Assembly: GCF_021602025.1 (NCBI RefSeq) | Contig: NZ_BQHW01000027.1 | Span: 1-64,000, forward strand | Reading direction: 5' to 3' | From: Pseudomonas ceruminis | GTDB taxonomy: Bacteria > Pseudomonadota > Gammaproteobacteria > Pseudomonadales > Pseudomonadaceae | DNA length: 64,000 nucleotides | Shown: positions 18,144 through 26,353 of the stretch, piece by piece | Layout of the letters: each line of letters begins with the position of its first letter | Numbering within the stretch: the first letter of the stretch is position 1 | Program-made: the position numbers and the translations under genes | The notes under the pieces: generated by a model | Seen by the model: the letters and a program-made list of their open reading frames with translations, nothing else | The model's database searches: none | Told to the model about the DNA's origin: nothing

Positions 18144-19591
18144 TGCGTTTGTCTGAACTCAAAGGTGCCGGGCGCAGCCCATCGCTGCCGCTTGCCGTGA
18201 CCCTTGCCGATGCCGCTGGCAGTGCCGAGTTGCAACTGCTGAGCCTGCTGCGGGTGTTGCCGGGCCAACGCTATGTGGGAGCGGGTATATGGCGTGGCAC
18301 GCCGGTGCTGGCCAAGTTGTTGGTGGGTGGTAATGCCGCCCGCCACTTCCAGCGTGAGCTGGAAGGCGTGAAGTTGCTCGCCGAACAAGGCCTGACCACG
18401 CCCCGTCTGCTGGCCGATGGCCTCAAGGAAGGCGAAGGCGGCTGGTTGTTGTTCGAATACCTCGATGGCGCCCAAAGCCTGGCCGATGCCTGGGCCGCGG
18501 TGGAGCACCTGCCGGTGCTCGCCGATGAGCAGCACCTGGTGCTTGGCGAGGCGCTCACTGCCGTGGCGCAGATGCATGCCAAAGGCCTCTGGCAAGAAGA
18601 CTTGCACTTGGACAACCTGCTGCGCCATGGCGGCAAGCTGTACCTGATCGATGGTGCCGGCATCAAGGCCGAGACCCCCGGGCAGCAGCTTTCGCGCCCG
18701 CGTGTGCTGGAAAACCTCGGGGTGTTCTTCGCCCAGTTGCCCAAGCGCCTGGAGCCGTTCATCGAAGAGTTGCTGGTGCATTACCTGCTGGCCAACGCCG
18801 AACACGCGTTGCCGATGGAAGCGCTGCAGAAGCAGGTGGACAAGGTGCGCACCTGGCGCCTGAAGGATTATCTGGAAAAGGCCGGGCGCGAATGCACGTT
18901 GTTCAGCGTGCAGCGCAACCTGTCCGGGCTGCGGGCGATCTGCCGCAATGAAGTGCAGAACATGCTGCCGGTGCTGGAACAGGCCGACGCACTGATCGAC
19001 CAGGGGCACCTGTACAAGACCGGGGGTGCGGCCAGCGTGGCACGCATTGAGGTGAACGGCCGCAAGCTGGTGCTCAAGCGTTACAACATCAAGAACACCG
19101 CTCACTGGTTCAAACGCTTCTGGCGCCCCAGCCGGGCCTGGCACTCCTGGATCGAAGGCCACCGCCTGGCGTTTCTCGACATCGCCACGCCGCGCCCGCT
19201 GGCGGTGCTCGAACAACGGGTCATGGGCTTGCGCAGCCGGGCCTTCCTGGTCACCGAGTTCGCCGATGGCCCAGACCTTACAGCGTGCTTCGCGCCCTAT
19301 GTGGAAAACGGCGATGCGCCCGAAGAGCAGGTCGATGCCTTGGTGCACCTGATGCAGCAACTGATCCGCGAACGCATCAGCCATGGTGACTTCAAGGGCC
19401 ATAACCTGTTCTGGCAGAACGGCCAGTGGTCACTGATCGACCTCGATGCCATGTGCCAGCATGCCACTCAGCTCAGCTTCGCCCAGGCATACGCCCGTGA
19501 CCGGGCGCGCCTGCTGCGTAACTGGCCCAGTGGCAGTGCCTTGCATCAGCGCCTGGAGCGTTTGCTGCCCAAGCTCAACGAACAAGGCTAG
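18143..19591 (+). CDS. Tandem two-domain LPS-kinase-like protein
   Basis: A 482-aa protein made of two kinase-fold halves. The first has WQEDLHLDNLL and LYLIDGAG (about residues 150-175). The second has Lys in LVLKRYNI (about 310) and a full catalytic loop SHGDFKGHNLF with LIDLDAMC (about 410-440). It is the last gene of the waa operon, joined to the previous gene by TGATG. Its likely role is phosphorylating, or helping to phosphorylate, core sugars. Its stop codon is part of a CTAG shared with the convergent toxin-like gene, leaving no intergenic space. A carbamoyltransferase gene often found near here in pseudomonads is absent. Confidence 0.83.
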   Translation: MRLSELKGAGRSPSLPLAVTLADAAGSAELQLLSLLRVLPGQRYVGAGIWRGTPVLAKLLVGGNAARHFQRELEGVKLLAEQGLTTPRLLADGLKEGEGGWLLFEYLDGAQSLADAWAAVEHLPVLADEQHLVLGEALTAVAQMHAKGLWQEDLHLDNLLRHGGKLYLIDGAGIKAETPGQQLSRPRVLENLGVFFAQLPKRLEPFIEELLVHYLLANAEHALPMEALQKQVDKVRTWRLKDYLEKAGRECTLFSVQRNLSGLRAICRNEVQNMLPVLEQADALIDQGHLYKTGGAASVARIEVNGRKLVLKRYNIKNTAHWFKRFWRPSRAWHSWIEGHRLAFLDIATPRPLAVLEQRVMGLRSRAFLVTEFADGPDLTACFAPYVENGDAPEEQVDALVHLMQQLIRERISHGDFKGHNLFWQNGQWSLIDLDAMCQHATQLSFAQAYARDRARLLRNWPSGSALHQRLERLLPKLNEQG

Positions 19592-22347
19592 GGCAGCGGC
19601 AGCCAGTCGCTGCTGCGTCCCGCCTGACGCACACGGATTCGCCACTGGCCGCCCTGCCAGCGAAGGACGGCCCAGGGCACCACGCCAGCCTCCTCGGCGC
19701 CAGGTATGGGTAGGTGATAATGGCCGGGCAACAGGTGACGGCGCAACGGTAACTTGCCGCTGCGGGTGTGCAGATAAAACTGGTCGGCGGCCTGAAACAG
19801 GCCGTCCACCCCGTCGACCGGGGAGCCATCGAGGGGTACCTGCGCGCGGCAATCTTCGAACAGGCGCTGCAGGTCAGGCAGGCCGTCATACCACAGTACC
19901 GGCGAGTCGATCACCCAATTGCCATTGGCAAGGCGCTTTATCGGCTGAGTCAGGTAGGCGTCTGGCTGATTCGGATCGATGGCTCGCCAGCGGCGTCCGT
20001 CGAAGGACACCTTGAAATAGCGCTTATCGGCATCCTGAATGAAATATTCGGAAAAGCCCTCGAAGGATGACACCTTTTCGTACACCTGCTCGCCATACAC
20101 GCCGTCAATTCGATACCGCAGACTGCCGGTAGGAGCCGCGACGCTGAAGCGCTGAGGCAAGGGCATCGGGGGTTGCTTGGGCATGCCGCGCATGATGCGG
20201 CGCATCATGCCGGTGCTGGCAAGGCTGGTACCCGCATCGTTGATGTAGCTGAGCGCGTTGTACGCATGGTTCAGCACCCCATTGAGGTCTTCCTCGCGAT
20301 AGGCCTCGATGCCGTTCCACACCTCCAGCACCATGCGCCCCAGTGCCAGAGGGATCATCACTTTGACCGGCAGGAAAACACTGATCAGGTCCAGCAAGGT
20401 CATGGCAAAGGTCAGCGCCTGGCTGGCATCGACTTGCGCAGTGGTGTGGCTTTCGGCATCGACCGCAGCCAGGAGGCTGCGTACTTCGGCGTGGTAGCAG
20501 GCGAAGAACAGATCGTCATCGACGGCGGGGGTCCGCAGGGCTTGGCCCAGCCCGCCTTTGAGCAGCAACTGTTCGACCTTGGCCGCCGGCAGAAGGCCCA
20601 GACGCTGGGCGATGTAGTGGCGCAGGGCGGGCTTCTCGCGCAACTGCCTGAGCAGCGCACGAGGGCTGGAATACGAGCGCCAGGCGCGTCGGTCGGGGGC
20701 GTCTGGCGTGTAGAGCACGAACGAGGTGACGCTGGGGGAGGGACTGGCCAGCAGCAATACGCCTTGCAAGGTGTGTTGGTTGACCAAGCACTGGTGAACG
20801 GTTACGACATGTCCGTCCACGGGCGGGCGCAGGGTGTTGTGCGGCTGCGACAACACCTGCTGCACCCAGCGGTAATCGCGCTCCGACCAGGCGGGCGACA
20901 GGTGCCCGGCATAGCGCGCCTTGGTCGCTTCGGCGCGCATACGAGCCTGATTGACCTTGGCGTGGGCGTGCAGGCGCCAATGCCCTACGGGCGAGTCGAT
21001 CAACTGGGTGCGCAGGTAGTTGCTGTAGCCATCGCCAACATTCAGGCTCCTGACCAGTGTCTTGATGTAGGCGCTGGTCAGTTCCCTCGGGGGGGCCGTG
21101 CCATCCTTGGCGATCACCCGTGCCGTCAGCCAGTAGTCCCAGTCGAACCAGGCCAGGTTACGCATGGCCAGCTCATCGAGTGGGTAGCTCACGTGAACGG
21201 TTTCCACCATCTGGTCCTTGACCTTTTCGAACCCCCGCCAGGTGACGTAGCTTGAGGGTTGCAGTGGGTAGATCCAAGGCCCGCTCTGGCGTGTGTGGGT
21301 GACGGCGACGTGCACGTTTTCCGGCGCCAATGCCAACCCTAGGTCGCTGCGAAGGTGCGCCTGCAGACGTTCTCTGACCCAGTGGCGTAGCGTGTTGCTT
21401 TGGCGGAATTGCCGCAGCGTGAGAATACCGGGCGCAGCGACGCTTTGCCCCACCGCGACGAGTTCCTGCATGCTTTGCATGATGTGCGTGAGCGCGGCGG
21501 TGCTGGCCCCGCGTAACCAACTGGGCAGGTTCTTCTCGAGCAGCAGCGCGTAGCGGGTGTCGAGCAGTGCCTTGCTGCCTGCTTCAGCGCCGATCGCAAT
21601 GGCCTTGCACAAGGTTTCGCCAGCGTCGGACGCACCCTGCGCCAGGGTTGCCCAGGCAAGGTTCAGGCGTTGCCGCTGGGCCTCGAGCAGGTATTGGACT
21701 TGTGCCTGCAAAGGATCATCGGCGTACCATTCATAGTGCAGGCGGTCGGCCTGCCGTGCGTTTTCCCTATGCCGCTGGCTCACCAGCAACTGCAGGAGCG
21801 GCGCACTTTGCAGGGGGTCGGCAAGGCGTTCGCACAATTCCTGGTGCAGCTCAGTAAGCGAGGGGTAAACCTCTATGCCTTGGCACAGCCCGCAGAGCAG
21901 TACCGGGCCGGTTGCCTGCTCAGGGGTGAGGTTTTGCCCTTCCTCCATACCGGTGGCGATCACGAACATGCCGGGCAGCGCGGCCCGCCATGCCGGGCTG
22001 CTGCGCGACAGTACCGGGCGATAGGCCTGAGCCCGCTGAGCCAGCGGCTGGGGCCGCCGTTGCCAGGCGTAGGGCAGGTCGAGAAAGGTGCTGATGACGG
22101 TGGCCAGTGACGCATCCAAGGTCTGGTCTGCCTGACGCAAGGCGGCTTCGGCGTGCATCATCGCGCGGCGGATGTCGGCCAGGCGAACCTGTCGCGAGCG
22201 GCCTTGGCCGTCAGCGACGGCCCAGAACTCGGCAAGTTCACCCTGCAACTGCTGGCGCGATGGCAGCGGCTGCGTGGGCGCCGGTATGGCTTCGAGCAAG
22301 GCCAGCAATTGCTGGTTGAGTAAGTCGATACGTTGTAGGGGTAGCAT
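19588..22347 (-). CDS. Large DUF6543 ('dermonecrotic toxin' domain)-like protein
   Basis: A 919-aa protein resembling the long Pseudomonas proteins annotated as dermonecrotic-toxin-domain (DUF6543). Marks I recognise are a helical N-terminal half, VLYTPDAPDRRAWRSY, YIAQRLGL, a hydrophobic segment near 660-700 (FAMTLLDLISVFLPVKVMIP) that could be a membrane or translocation helix, and a C-terminal repeat-like region (YFKVSFDGRRWRAIDP). Family members are often 1300-1900 aa with a variable effector domain at the end; none is obvious here, so this may be a short or truncated form. There is no signal peptide. A good AGGAGC ribosome site precedes the ATG. It lies 70 bp after the PepSY/57-aa gene pair on the same strand, so it could be read from the siderophore operon. 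Confidence 0.65.
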   Translation of the reverse strand: MLPLQRIDLLNQQLLALLEAIPAPTQPLPSRQQLQGELAEFWAVADGQGRSRQVRLADIRRAMMHAEAALRQADQTLDASLATVISTFLDLPYAWQRRPQPLAQRAQAYRPVLSRSSPAWRAALPGMFVIATGMEEGQNLTPEQATGPVLLCGLCQGIEVYPSLTELHQELCERLADPLQSAPLLQLLVSQRHRENARQADRLHYEWYADDPLQAQVQYLLEAQRQRLNLAWATLAQGASDAGETLCKAIAIGAEAGSKALLDTRYALLLEKNLPSWLRGASTAALTHIMQSMQELVAVGQSVAAPGILTLRQFRQSNTLRHWVRERLQAHLRSDLGLALAPENVHVAVTHTRQSGPWIYPLQPSSYVTWRGFEKVKDQMVETVHVSYPLDELAMRNLAWFDWDYWLTARVIAKDGTAPPRELTSAYIKTLVRSLNVGDGYSNYLRTQLIDSPVGHWRLHAHAKVNQARMRAEATKARYAGHLSPAWSERDYRWVQQVLSQPHNTLRPPVDGHVVTVHQCLVNQHTLQGVLLLASPSPSVTSFVLYTPDAPDRRAWRSYSSPRALLRQLREKPALRHYIAQRLGLLPAAKVEQLLLKGGLGQALRTPAVDDDLFFACYHAEVRSLLAAVDAESHTTAQVDASQALTFAMTLLDLISVFLPVKVMIPLALGRMVLEVWNGIEAYREEDLNGVLNHAYNALSYINDAGTSLASTGMMRRIMRGMPKQPPMPLPQRFSVAAPTGSLRYRIDGVYGEQVYEKVSSFEGFSEYFIQDADKRYFKVSFDGRRWRAIDPNQPDAYLTQPIKRLANGNWVIDSPVLWYDGLPDLQRLFEDCRAQVPLDGSPVDGVDGLFQAADQFYLHTRSGKLPLRRHLLPGHYHLPIPGAEEAGVVPWAVLRWQGGQWRIRVRQAGRSSDWLPLP

Positions 22348-22417
22348 GCTCAGCTCCTGGCTTCAGGGAGCGGGCAGGGTGAATGGGCGCGCAACGCGCA
22401 GGTGGTTGCCGGCTACC

Positions 22418-22591
22418 TCACCGGCACAGGGCGCGCAGGCTCAGCCATGCCGGTACGCCCAGGCCAAGCGAGGCGAGGATGTCCCAGGCACCATCACCCA
22501 ATAGGGCGGCAAACAGCCCCAGCGCGCCGAGCAGGGCGATGACGGCCGGCCAGGCGAACACCCGGGCGGTGGACTGTGAACGGTGACTCAT
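22418..22591 (-). CDS. 57-aa small membrane protein in the siderophore unit
   Basis: The start ATG overlaps the stop of the PepSY gene as ATGA, indicating translational coupling. The 57-aa product has a short basic N-terminus (MSHRSQSTARVF), one clear hydrophobic helix (PAVIALLGALGLFAALLG) and a second weaker one. I do not recognise a named family, though small proteins of this kind commonly follow PepSY membrane proteins beside TonB receptors in pseudomonads. A longer frame from 22684 lies inside the PepSY gene and is not credible. Confidence 0.7.
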   Translation of the reverse strand: MSHRSQSTARVFAWPAVIALLGALGLFAALLGDGAWDILASLGLGVPAWLSLRALCR

Positions 22592-23700
22592 GCCTTGGCC
22601 TCCCGGGAGCGGCGATACTTGCCGAGCCAGAGGTACACGCCACTGCCGAGCACGATGATGGTCAGCACGTCCAGCACGGCCCACAGGATTTGCATCGGCC
22701 GGCCGCCGTAGTCGCCGAAGTGAAGCGGTTGCGACAGGCCCATGGCATCCATGTACCAGGGGCGCTCGCCGACAGCGGTCACCTCTAACGTGCGCGCATC
22801 GATCAGCACAGGCGTGAACAGGTGCGAGCTAAGGTGCGTGGCGCCTTTCATGAACACCGCGTAATGGTGTTCGCTGGAAAAGCGGGTACCGGGGAATGCG
22901 ATGAAGTCTGCGCGCATGCCGGGCGCGGCCTGTTCAGCGATGGCCAGCAGGTGCGTAGCCGGGGCGCGCTCGCTGAGCGGCGGGGCGTCATGATAGGGCG
23001 CGATCATGGCGGCCAGGCTGTCGTTGCGCCAGGCGGCGATCACCAGGTCGGAGAGTGCGCTGATTACCCCGGTCACCCCAACCGTCATGGCCCAGGTGAG
23101 GGTGACGATACCGATCAGGTTGTGCAGGTCGAGCCAGCGCAGGCGGCGCGACTTGTCATGGCGCACGGTAGCGAAGCCCAGGCGGCGCATGAACGGCGCA
23201 TAGAGCACGGTGCCAGAGATGATCGCGAGCACGAAAAGCACCCCCATGAAGGCCAGCAGCAGCTTACCTGGCAGGCCGGCAAACAGGTCTACATGCAAGC
23301 GCAGCATGACCATCATGAAGCCGCCGTTGGCTGCCGGCATGGCCACGGCTTCTCCGGTGCGGGCATCGAGCATGAAGGTGTGCGACGAATTGGGCTCGGT
23401 GCCGGCGGTGGCGGCGGTAATCGCCACCACGCCATCGCGCTCGTCCTCGTCGTAGCCGAAGTACTGCAGCACTTCGCCAGGGCGGTGTTGCTGGGCCTTG
23501 AGCACCAGTTGCTGCAGGTCCAGGTGCGCAGTATTGGCAGGCATTTCGCGCAGCTCAGGGGCGTCGCCGAGCATGTGTTCGAGCTCGTGGTGGAAGATCA
23601 GCGGCAGGCCGGTGAGGGCCAGCAACAGCAGGAACAGGGTGCAGACCAGGCTGCTCCAGGTGTGGATGAAGGACCAGCGGCGGATGGTTTGGCTTTTCAT
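22588..23700 (-). CDS. PepSY-associated TM helix protein (putative siderophore-iron reductase)
   Basis: A 370-aa inner-membrane protein with a helix at the N-terminus (SLVCTLFLLLLALTGLPLIF), further helices near 150-170 and 200-220, and one at the C-terminus (LTIIVLGSGVYLWLG). His residues in the helices and the placement after a TonB receptor fit the PepSY_TM proteins thought to reduce ferric siderophores in the periplasm. I chose the ATG at 23700 (MKSQTIRRW); the 50 codons upstream read through the receptor terminator. It is translationally coupled to the 57-aa gene. Confidence 0.85.
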   Translation of the reverse strand: MKSQTIRRWSFIHTWSSLVCTLFLLLLALTGLPLIFHHELEHMLGDAPELREMPANTAHLDLQQLVLKAQQHRPGEVLQYFGYDEDERDGVVAITAATAGTEPNSSHTFMLDARTGEAVAMPAANGGFMMVMLRLHVDLFAGLPGKLLLAFMGVLFVLAIISGTVLYAPFMRRLGFATVRHDKSRRLRWLDLHNLIGIVTLTWAMTVGVTGVISALSDLVIAAWRNDSLAAMIAPYHDAPPLSERAPATHLLAIAEQAAPGMRADFIAFPGTRFSSEHHYAVFMKGATHLSSHLFTPVLIDARTLEVTAVGERPWYMDAMGLSQPLHFGDYGGRPMQILWAVLDVLTIIVLGSGVYLWLGKYRRSREAKA

Positions 23701-23730
23701 TTCATTTTGTTTCTCGAGGTCCAGAAAGAC

Positions 23731-23755
23731 CAAAGCCGCCCCCGGGGGACGGCTT
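23731..23755 (-). terminator. Hairpin after the TonB receptor gene
   Basis: On the minus strand AAGCCGTCCCCC pairs with GGGGGCGGCTT, leading into a short U-rich stretch (TTTGGTCTTT). It lies 28 bp past the receptor stop and would attenuate rather than fully block reading into the PepSY gene. Confidence 0.65.
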
Positions 23756-23782
23756 GGTCGGCGCGCAGGTGTCGTCAGGGCC

Positions 23783-26215
23783 TCACCATTTGTAGGTGGC
23801 GCTGGCGACGACGCTGCGCTCATCTCCGTAGTAGCAGTAGTAGCTGTCACAGGTGGAGAGGTAGTCCTTGTTGAACACGTTGGTCGCGTTGACCGCTACC
23901 GACGCGCCCTTGAGGCTGTTGTTCAGGCGCCCGAGGTCGTAGTGCACGGCCGCATCGAACACGGTGTAGGCATTGGCTTTGCCCAGGTAGGTGTTGGCCT
24001 GGTCACCATAGGTGTTGCCGGTATAGCGGGCGCCCCCACCGATGCCGAAACCGTCGAGCACACCGGTGTGCCAGGTGTAGTCGGTCCACAGCGAGGCTTG
24101 CTGGTTGGGCATCAGTTGCAGGCGATTGCCTTTGTACAGGCCGTCCTGCACGTCGGATTTGGCCAGGGTGTAGGCCGCAGTCACCTTGAGGTTCTTGGTG
24201 ACGTCGGACACGGCTTCCAGTTCCAGGCCACGTACCTTCACTTCGCCGGTCTGGCTGGTAAAGGTCACACCCCCCTCGTTGTTGGTGACCGCGACGTTTT
24301 TCTGGGTCAGGTCGTACACCGCAGCCGACAGCAAGGTATTCGAGCCCGGTGGCTGATACTTGATACCCAGTTCCCACTGTTTGCCTTCGGTGGGTTTGAA
24401 CGACTCCTGCGCCGAGACGCTTGCGTTGCTCGACGGCTGGAAGGACTCGGCGTAGGAAAGGTAAGGCACGAAGCCTGAGTCGAAGACATAGCTCAGGGCA
24501 GCGTTGCCGCTGAACTTCTTGTCGCGTTGGGTATTGGTGGCATCGCCCTGGTTGAAGAACGTGGTGCCGGTATGCACCCAGTCTTCCCGGCCGCCCAAGG
24601 TCAGGCGCCAGTTGCCCAGGGCCATCTGGTCCTGAACGTACAGGCCGGTCTGACGGGTTTTCTGGTTGTAGTCGTAGAAGGCTGTCGAACGGTCCGGACG
24701 GGTGATCGGCAGCCCGTAGACCGGATGGATGACGTTGCTGTCCGGCACGGTGAAGTCGAAGATCGACAGGTAGTTGGTGTTGACGCGCTGGTGGTCCAGG
24801 CCGATCAGCAGCGTGTGGCTGATGTCACCGGTGGCGAAGTCACCCTGGAAGTTGTTGTCCACGGCGAACTGGCTGATGTCTTCATCGGTGTTGGTGGACA
24901 TGCGGCTGACTGTTCCGTCGTCTTGCACAGGGCCACCGGGCGAGTAGTAGCTGCCGGGTGTGATGGTCTGGAACGCCAGGTCCGACTTGGTATAGCGCAG
25001 GTTCTGACGGAACTGCCAGACATCATTGATGCGGTGCTCGAAGGCATAGCCCAGCGCGTAGTAGGTGCGGTCGTAGAACTCGTAGTCCGGGTCGCCCAGG
25101 TTCTTGTGGTGGGAGATCTTGCCGAACGGCATGTCGAGCTTGGTGCCCTGGATGGGCCTGAACTGGCTGGTGGCGCCGGTATCGTCGCGGGTGAACTGGG
25201 TCAGGAAGGTCAGCGAGGTGTCGTCGTCGATGTTCCAGGTCAGGCTTGGCGCGATGTTGTAGCGCTTGTCGTCGATATGGTCGATGGGGGTGCCACCATC
25301 ACGGATCACGCCACTGACGCCGTACAGGAACTGGCCCTGGTCGTCGATCTTGCCAGTGCTGGCAAAGTTGATCTGCCGGTGGTTATCGCTGCCGTATTGC
25401 ACCTCGATTTCGTGAGCGCTTTCAGCCTGGGGGCGGCGGCTGACCATGTCCAGCAAGCCGCCAGGTGGGGTCTGGCCGTAAAGCGAGGAAGCCGGGCCGC
25501 GCAGCAGGGCGAGGCGGTCGAGGTTCCAGGTCTCGGCTTTTGGGTTGGCGTACACGCCACGGGGCAGCGGCAGGCCATCGAGGAACTGGGTCGGCTCGAA
25601 GCCACGCACGCGCATCCAGTCATAACGGGTATCGCTGCCGAAGCTGGCGGACACGATGCCAGGCATGTACCGCACGGCGTCATCCAGGCTGTGCACGCCG
25701 CGGTCGCTCATTTGCTGGCGGGTGGCGACGGAGATGGAGCGCGGGATCTCCACCAGTGCGGTATCGGTCTTGGTGCCTACTGCGCTGCGCTTGGCCAGGT
25801 AACCTTCTACCGGGCCCCAGGCGTTTTCGCTGTCGCTGGCGGCGTTTATGCTGGTTTCCGGCAACGCCAGGCTGCCGTCTGGCACGGCCACCAGGCTGTA
25901 GCTGCCGACACTGCTTTGCTGCAGTTGCAAGCCGGTACCGCGCAGTGCGGCCTGCAGGGCGCCAAGGCCGTCGAACTGGCCGTTGACCGGCGCCGACGTG
26001 TGGCCGCTGACCAAGGCCGGGTCGATGACCAGCGCAATGCCCGACTGGCTGGCGATCTGGTTCAGGGTGCTGGCCAGCGGGGCGCTGGGCAGGTCGTAGG
26101 CACGCGGGGCGGGTTGCTCGGCGGCGCACAGGGCGGGGCTGGCCAACGGGGCGCCAAGGCCAATGGCCAGGGCCATCAGGCTGGGACGCAGGATACGATC
26201 AACAGCACGGGACAT
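23783..26215 (-). CDS. TonB-dependent siderophore receptor with N-terminal signalling domain
   Basis: An 810-aa outer-membrane receptor. It has a signal peptide (PSLMALAIGLGAPLASPALCAA), then a secretin/TonB short N-terminal domain (YDLPSAPLASTLNQIASQSG, about 35-90) that talks to FecR-type anti-sigma factors. The plug is IPRSISVATRQQM, and a 22-strand barrel ends in the usual aromatic residue (SATYKW). A Cys pair near the end (CDSYYCYYGD) is typical of ferrichrome/ferrioxamine-type receptors. I use the ATG at 26215 with GAGGAG upstream; the frame to 26353 reads through a hairpin. It works with the FecR and sigma-factor genes upstream. Confidence 0.93.
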   Translation of the reverse strand: MSRAVDRILRPSLMALAIGLGAPLASPALCAAEQPAPRAYDLPSAPLASTLNQIASQSGIALVIDPALVSGHTSAPVNGQFDGLGALQAALRGTGLQLQQSSVGSYSLVAVPDGSLALPETSINAASDSENAWGPVEGYLAKRSAVGTKTDTALVEIPRSISVATRQQMSDRGVHSLDDAVRYMPGIVSASFGSDTRYDWMRVRGFEPTQFLDGLPLPRGVYANPKAETWNLDRLALLRGPASSLYGQTPPGGLLDMVSRRPQAESAHEIEVQYGSDNHRQINFASTGKIDDQGQFLYGVSGVIRDGGTPIDHIDDKRYNIAPSLTWNIDDDTSLTFLTQFTRDDTGATSQFRPIQGTKLDMPFGKISHHKNLGDPDYEFYDRTYYALGYAFEHRINDVWQFRQNLRYTKSDLAFQTITPGSYYSPGGPVQDDGTVSRMSTNTDEDISQFAVDNNFQGDFATGDISHTLLIGLDHQRVNTNYLSIFDFTVPDSNVIHPVYGLPITRPDRSTAFYDYNQKTRQTGLYVQDQMALGNWRLTLGGREDWVHTGTTFFNQGDATNTQRDKKFSGNAALSYVFDSGFVPYLSYAESFQPSSNASVSAQESFKPTEGKQWELGIKYQPPGSNTLLSAAVYDLTQKNVAVTNNEGGVTFTSQTGEVKVRGLELEAVSDVTKNLKVTAAYTLAKSDVQDGLYKGNRLQLMPNQQASLWTDYTWHTGVLDGFGIGGGARYTGNTYGDQANTYLGKANAYTVFDAAVHYDLGRLNNSLKGASVAVNATNVFNKDYLSTCDSYYCYYGDERSVVASATYKW

Positions 26216-26310
26216 GCAGCGGCTCCTCGACGGATAAGTGCGAACTGCTTCCTTGCCGAGCGAGATTTCAGAAGTGACAGGGGGGGCTGAAAAAAAAGTT
26301 GTATTTCTGT

Positions 26311-26346
26311 GCCGAGGCTTCGCGGGTTTACCCGCGAAGCCTCGGC
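26311..26346. terminator. 17-bp perfect hairpin between fecR-like and receptor genes
   Basis: GCCGAGGCTTCGCGGGT is followed after two bases by its exact reverse complement. On the minus strand it lies 8 bp past the anti-sigma stop and is followed about 10 bases later by eight U residues. The core CGCGGGTTTACCCGCG recurs near 43215, so it is also a member of a dispersed palindrome family. Confidence 0.75.
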
Positions 26347-26353
26347 AGCCCAT

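Noticed and set aside
18270-18295. REP-like sequence TGTGGGAGCGGG inside the last LPS kinase gene
   Set aside because: It has no inverted partner and the reading frame continues through it, so it is a chance match.
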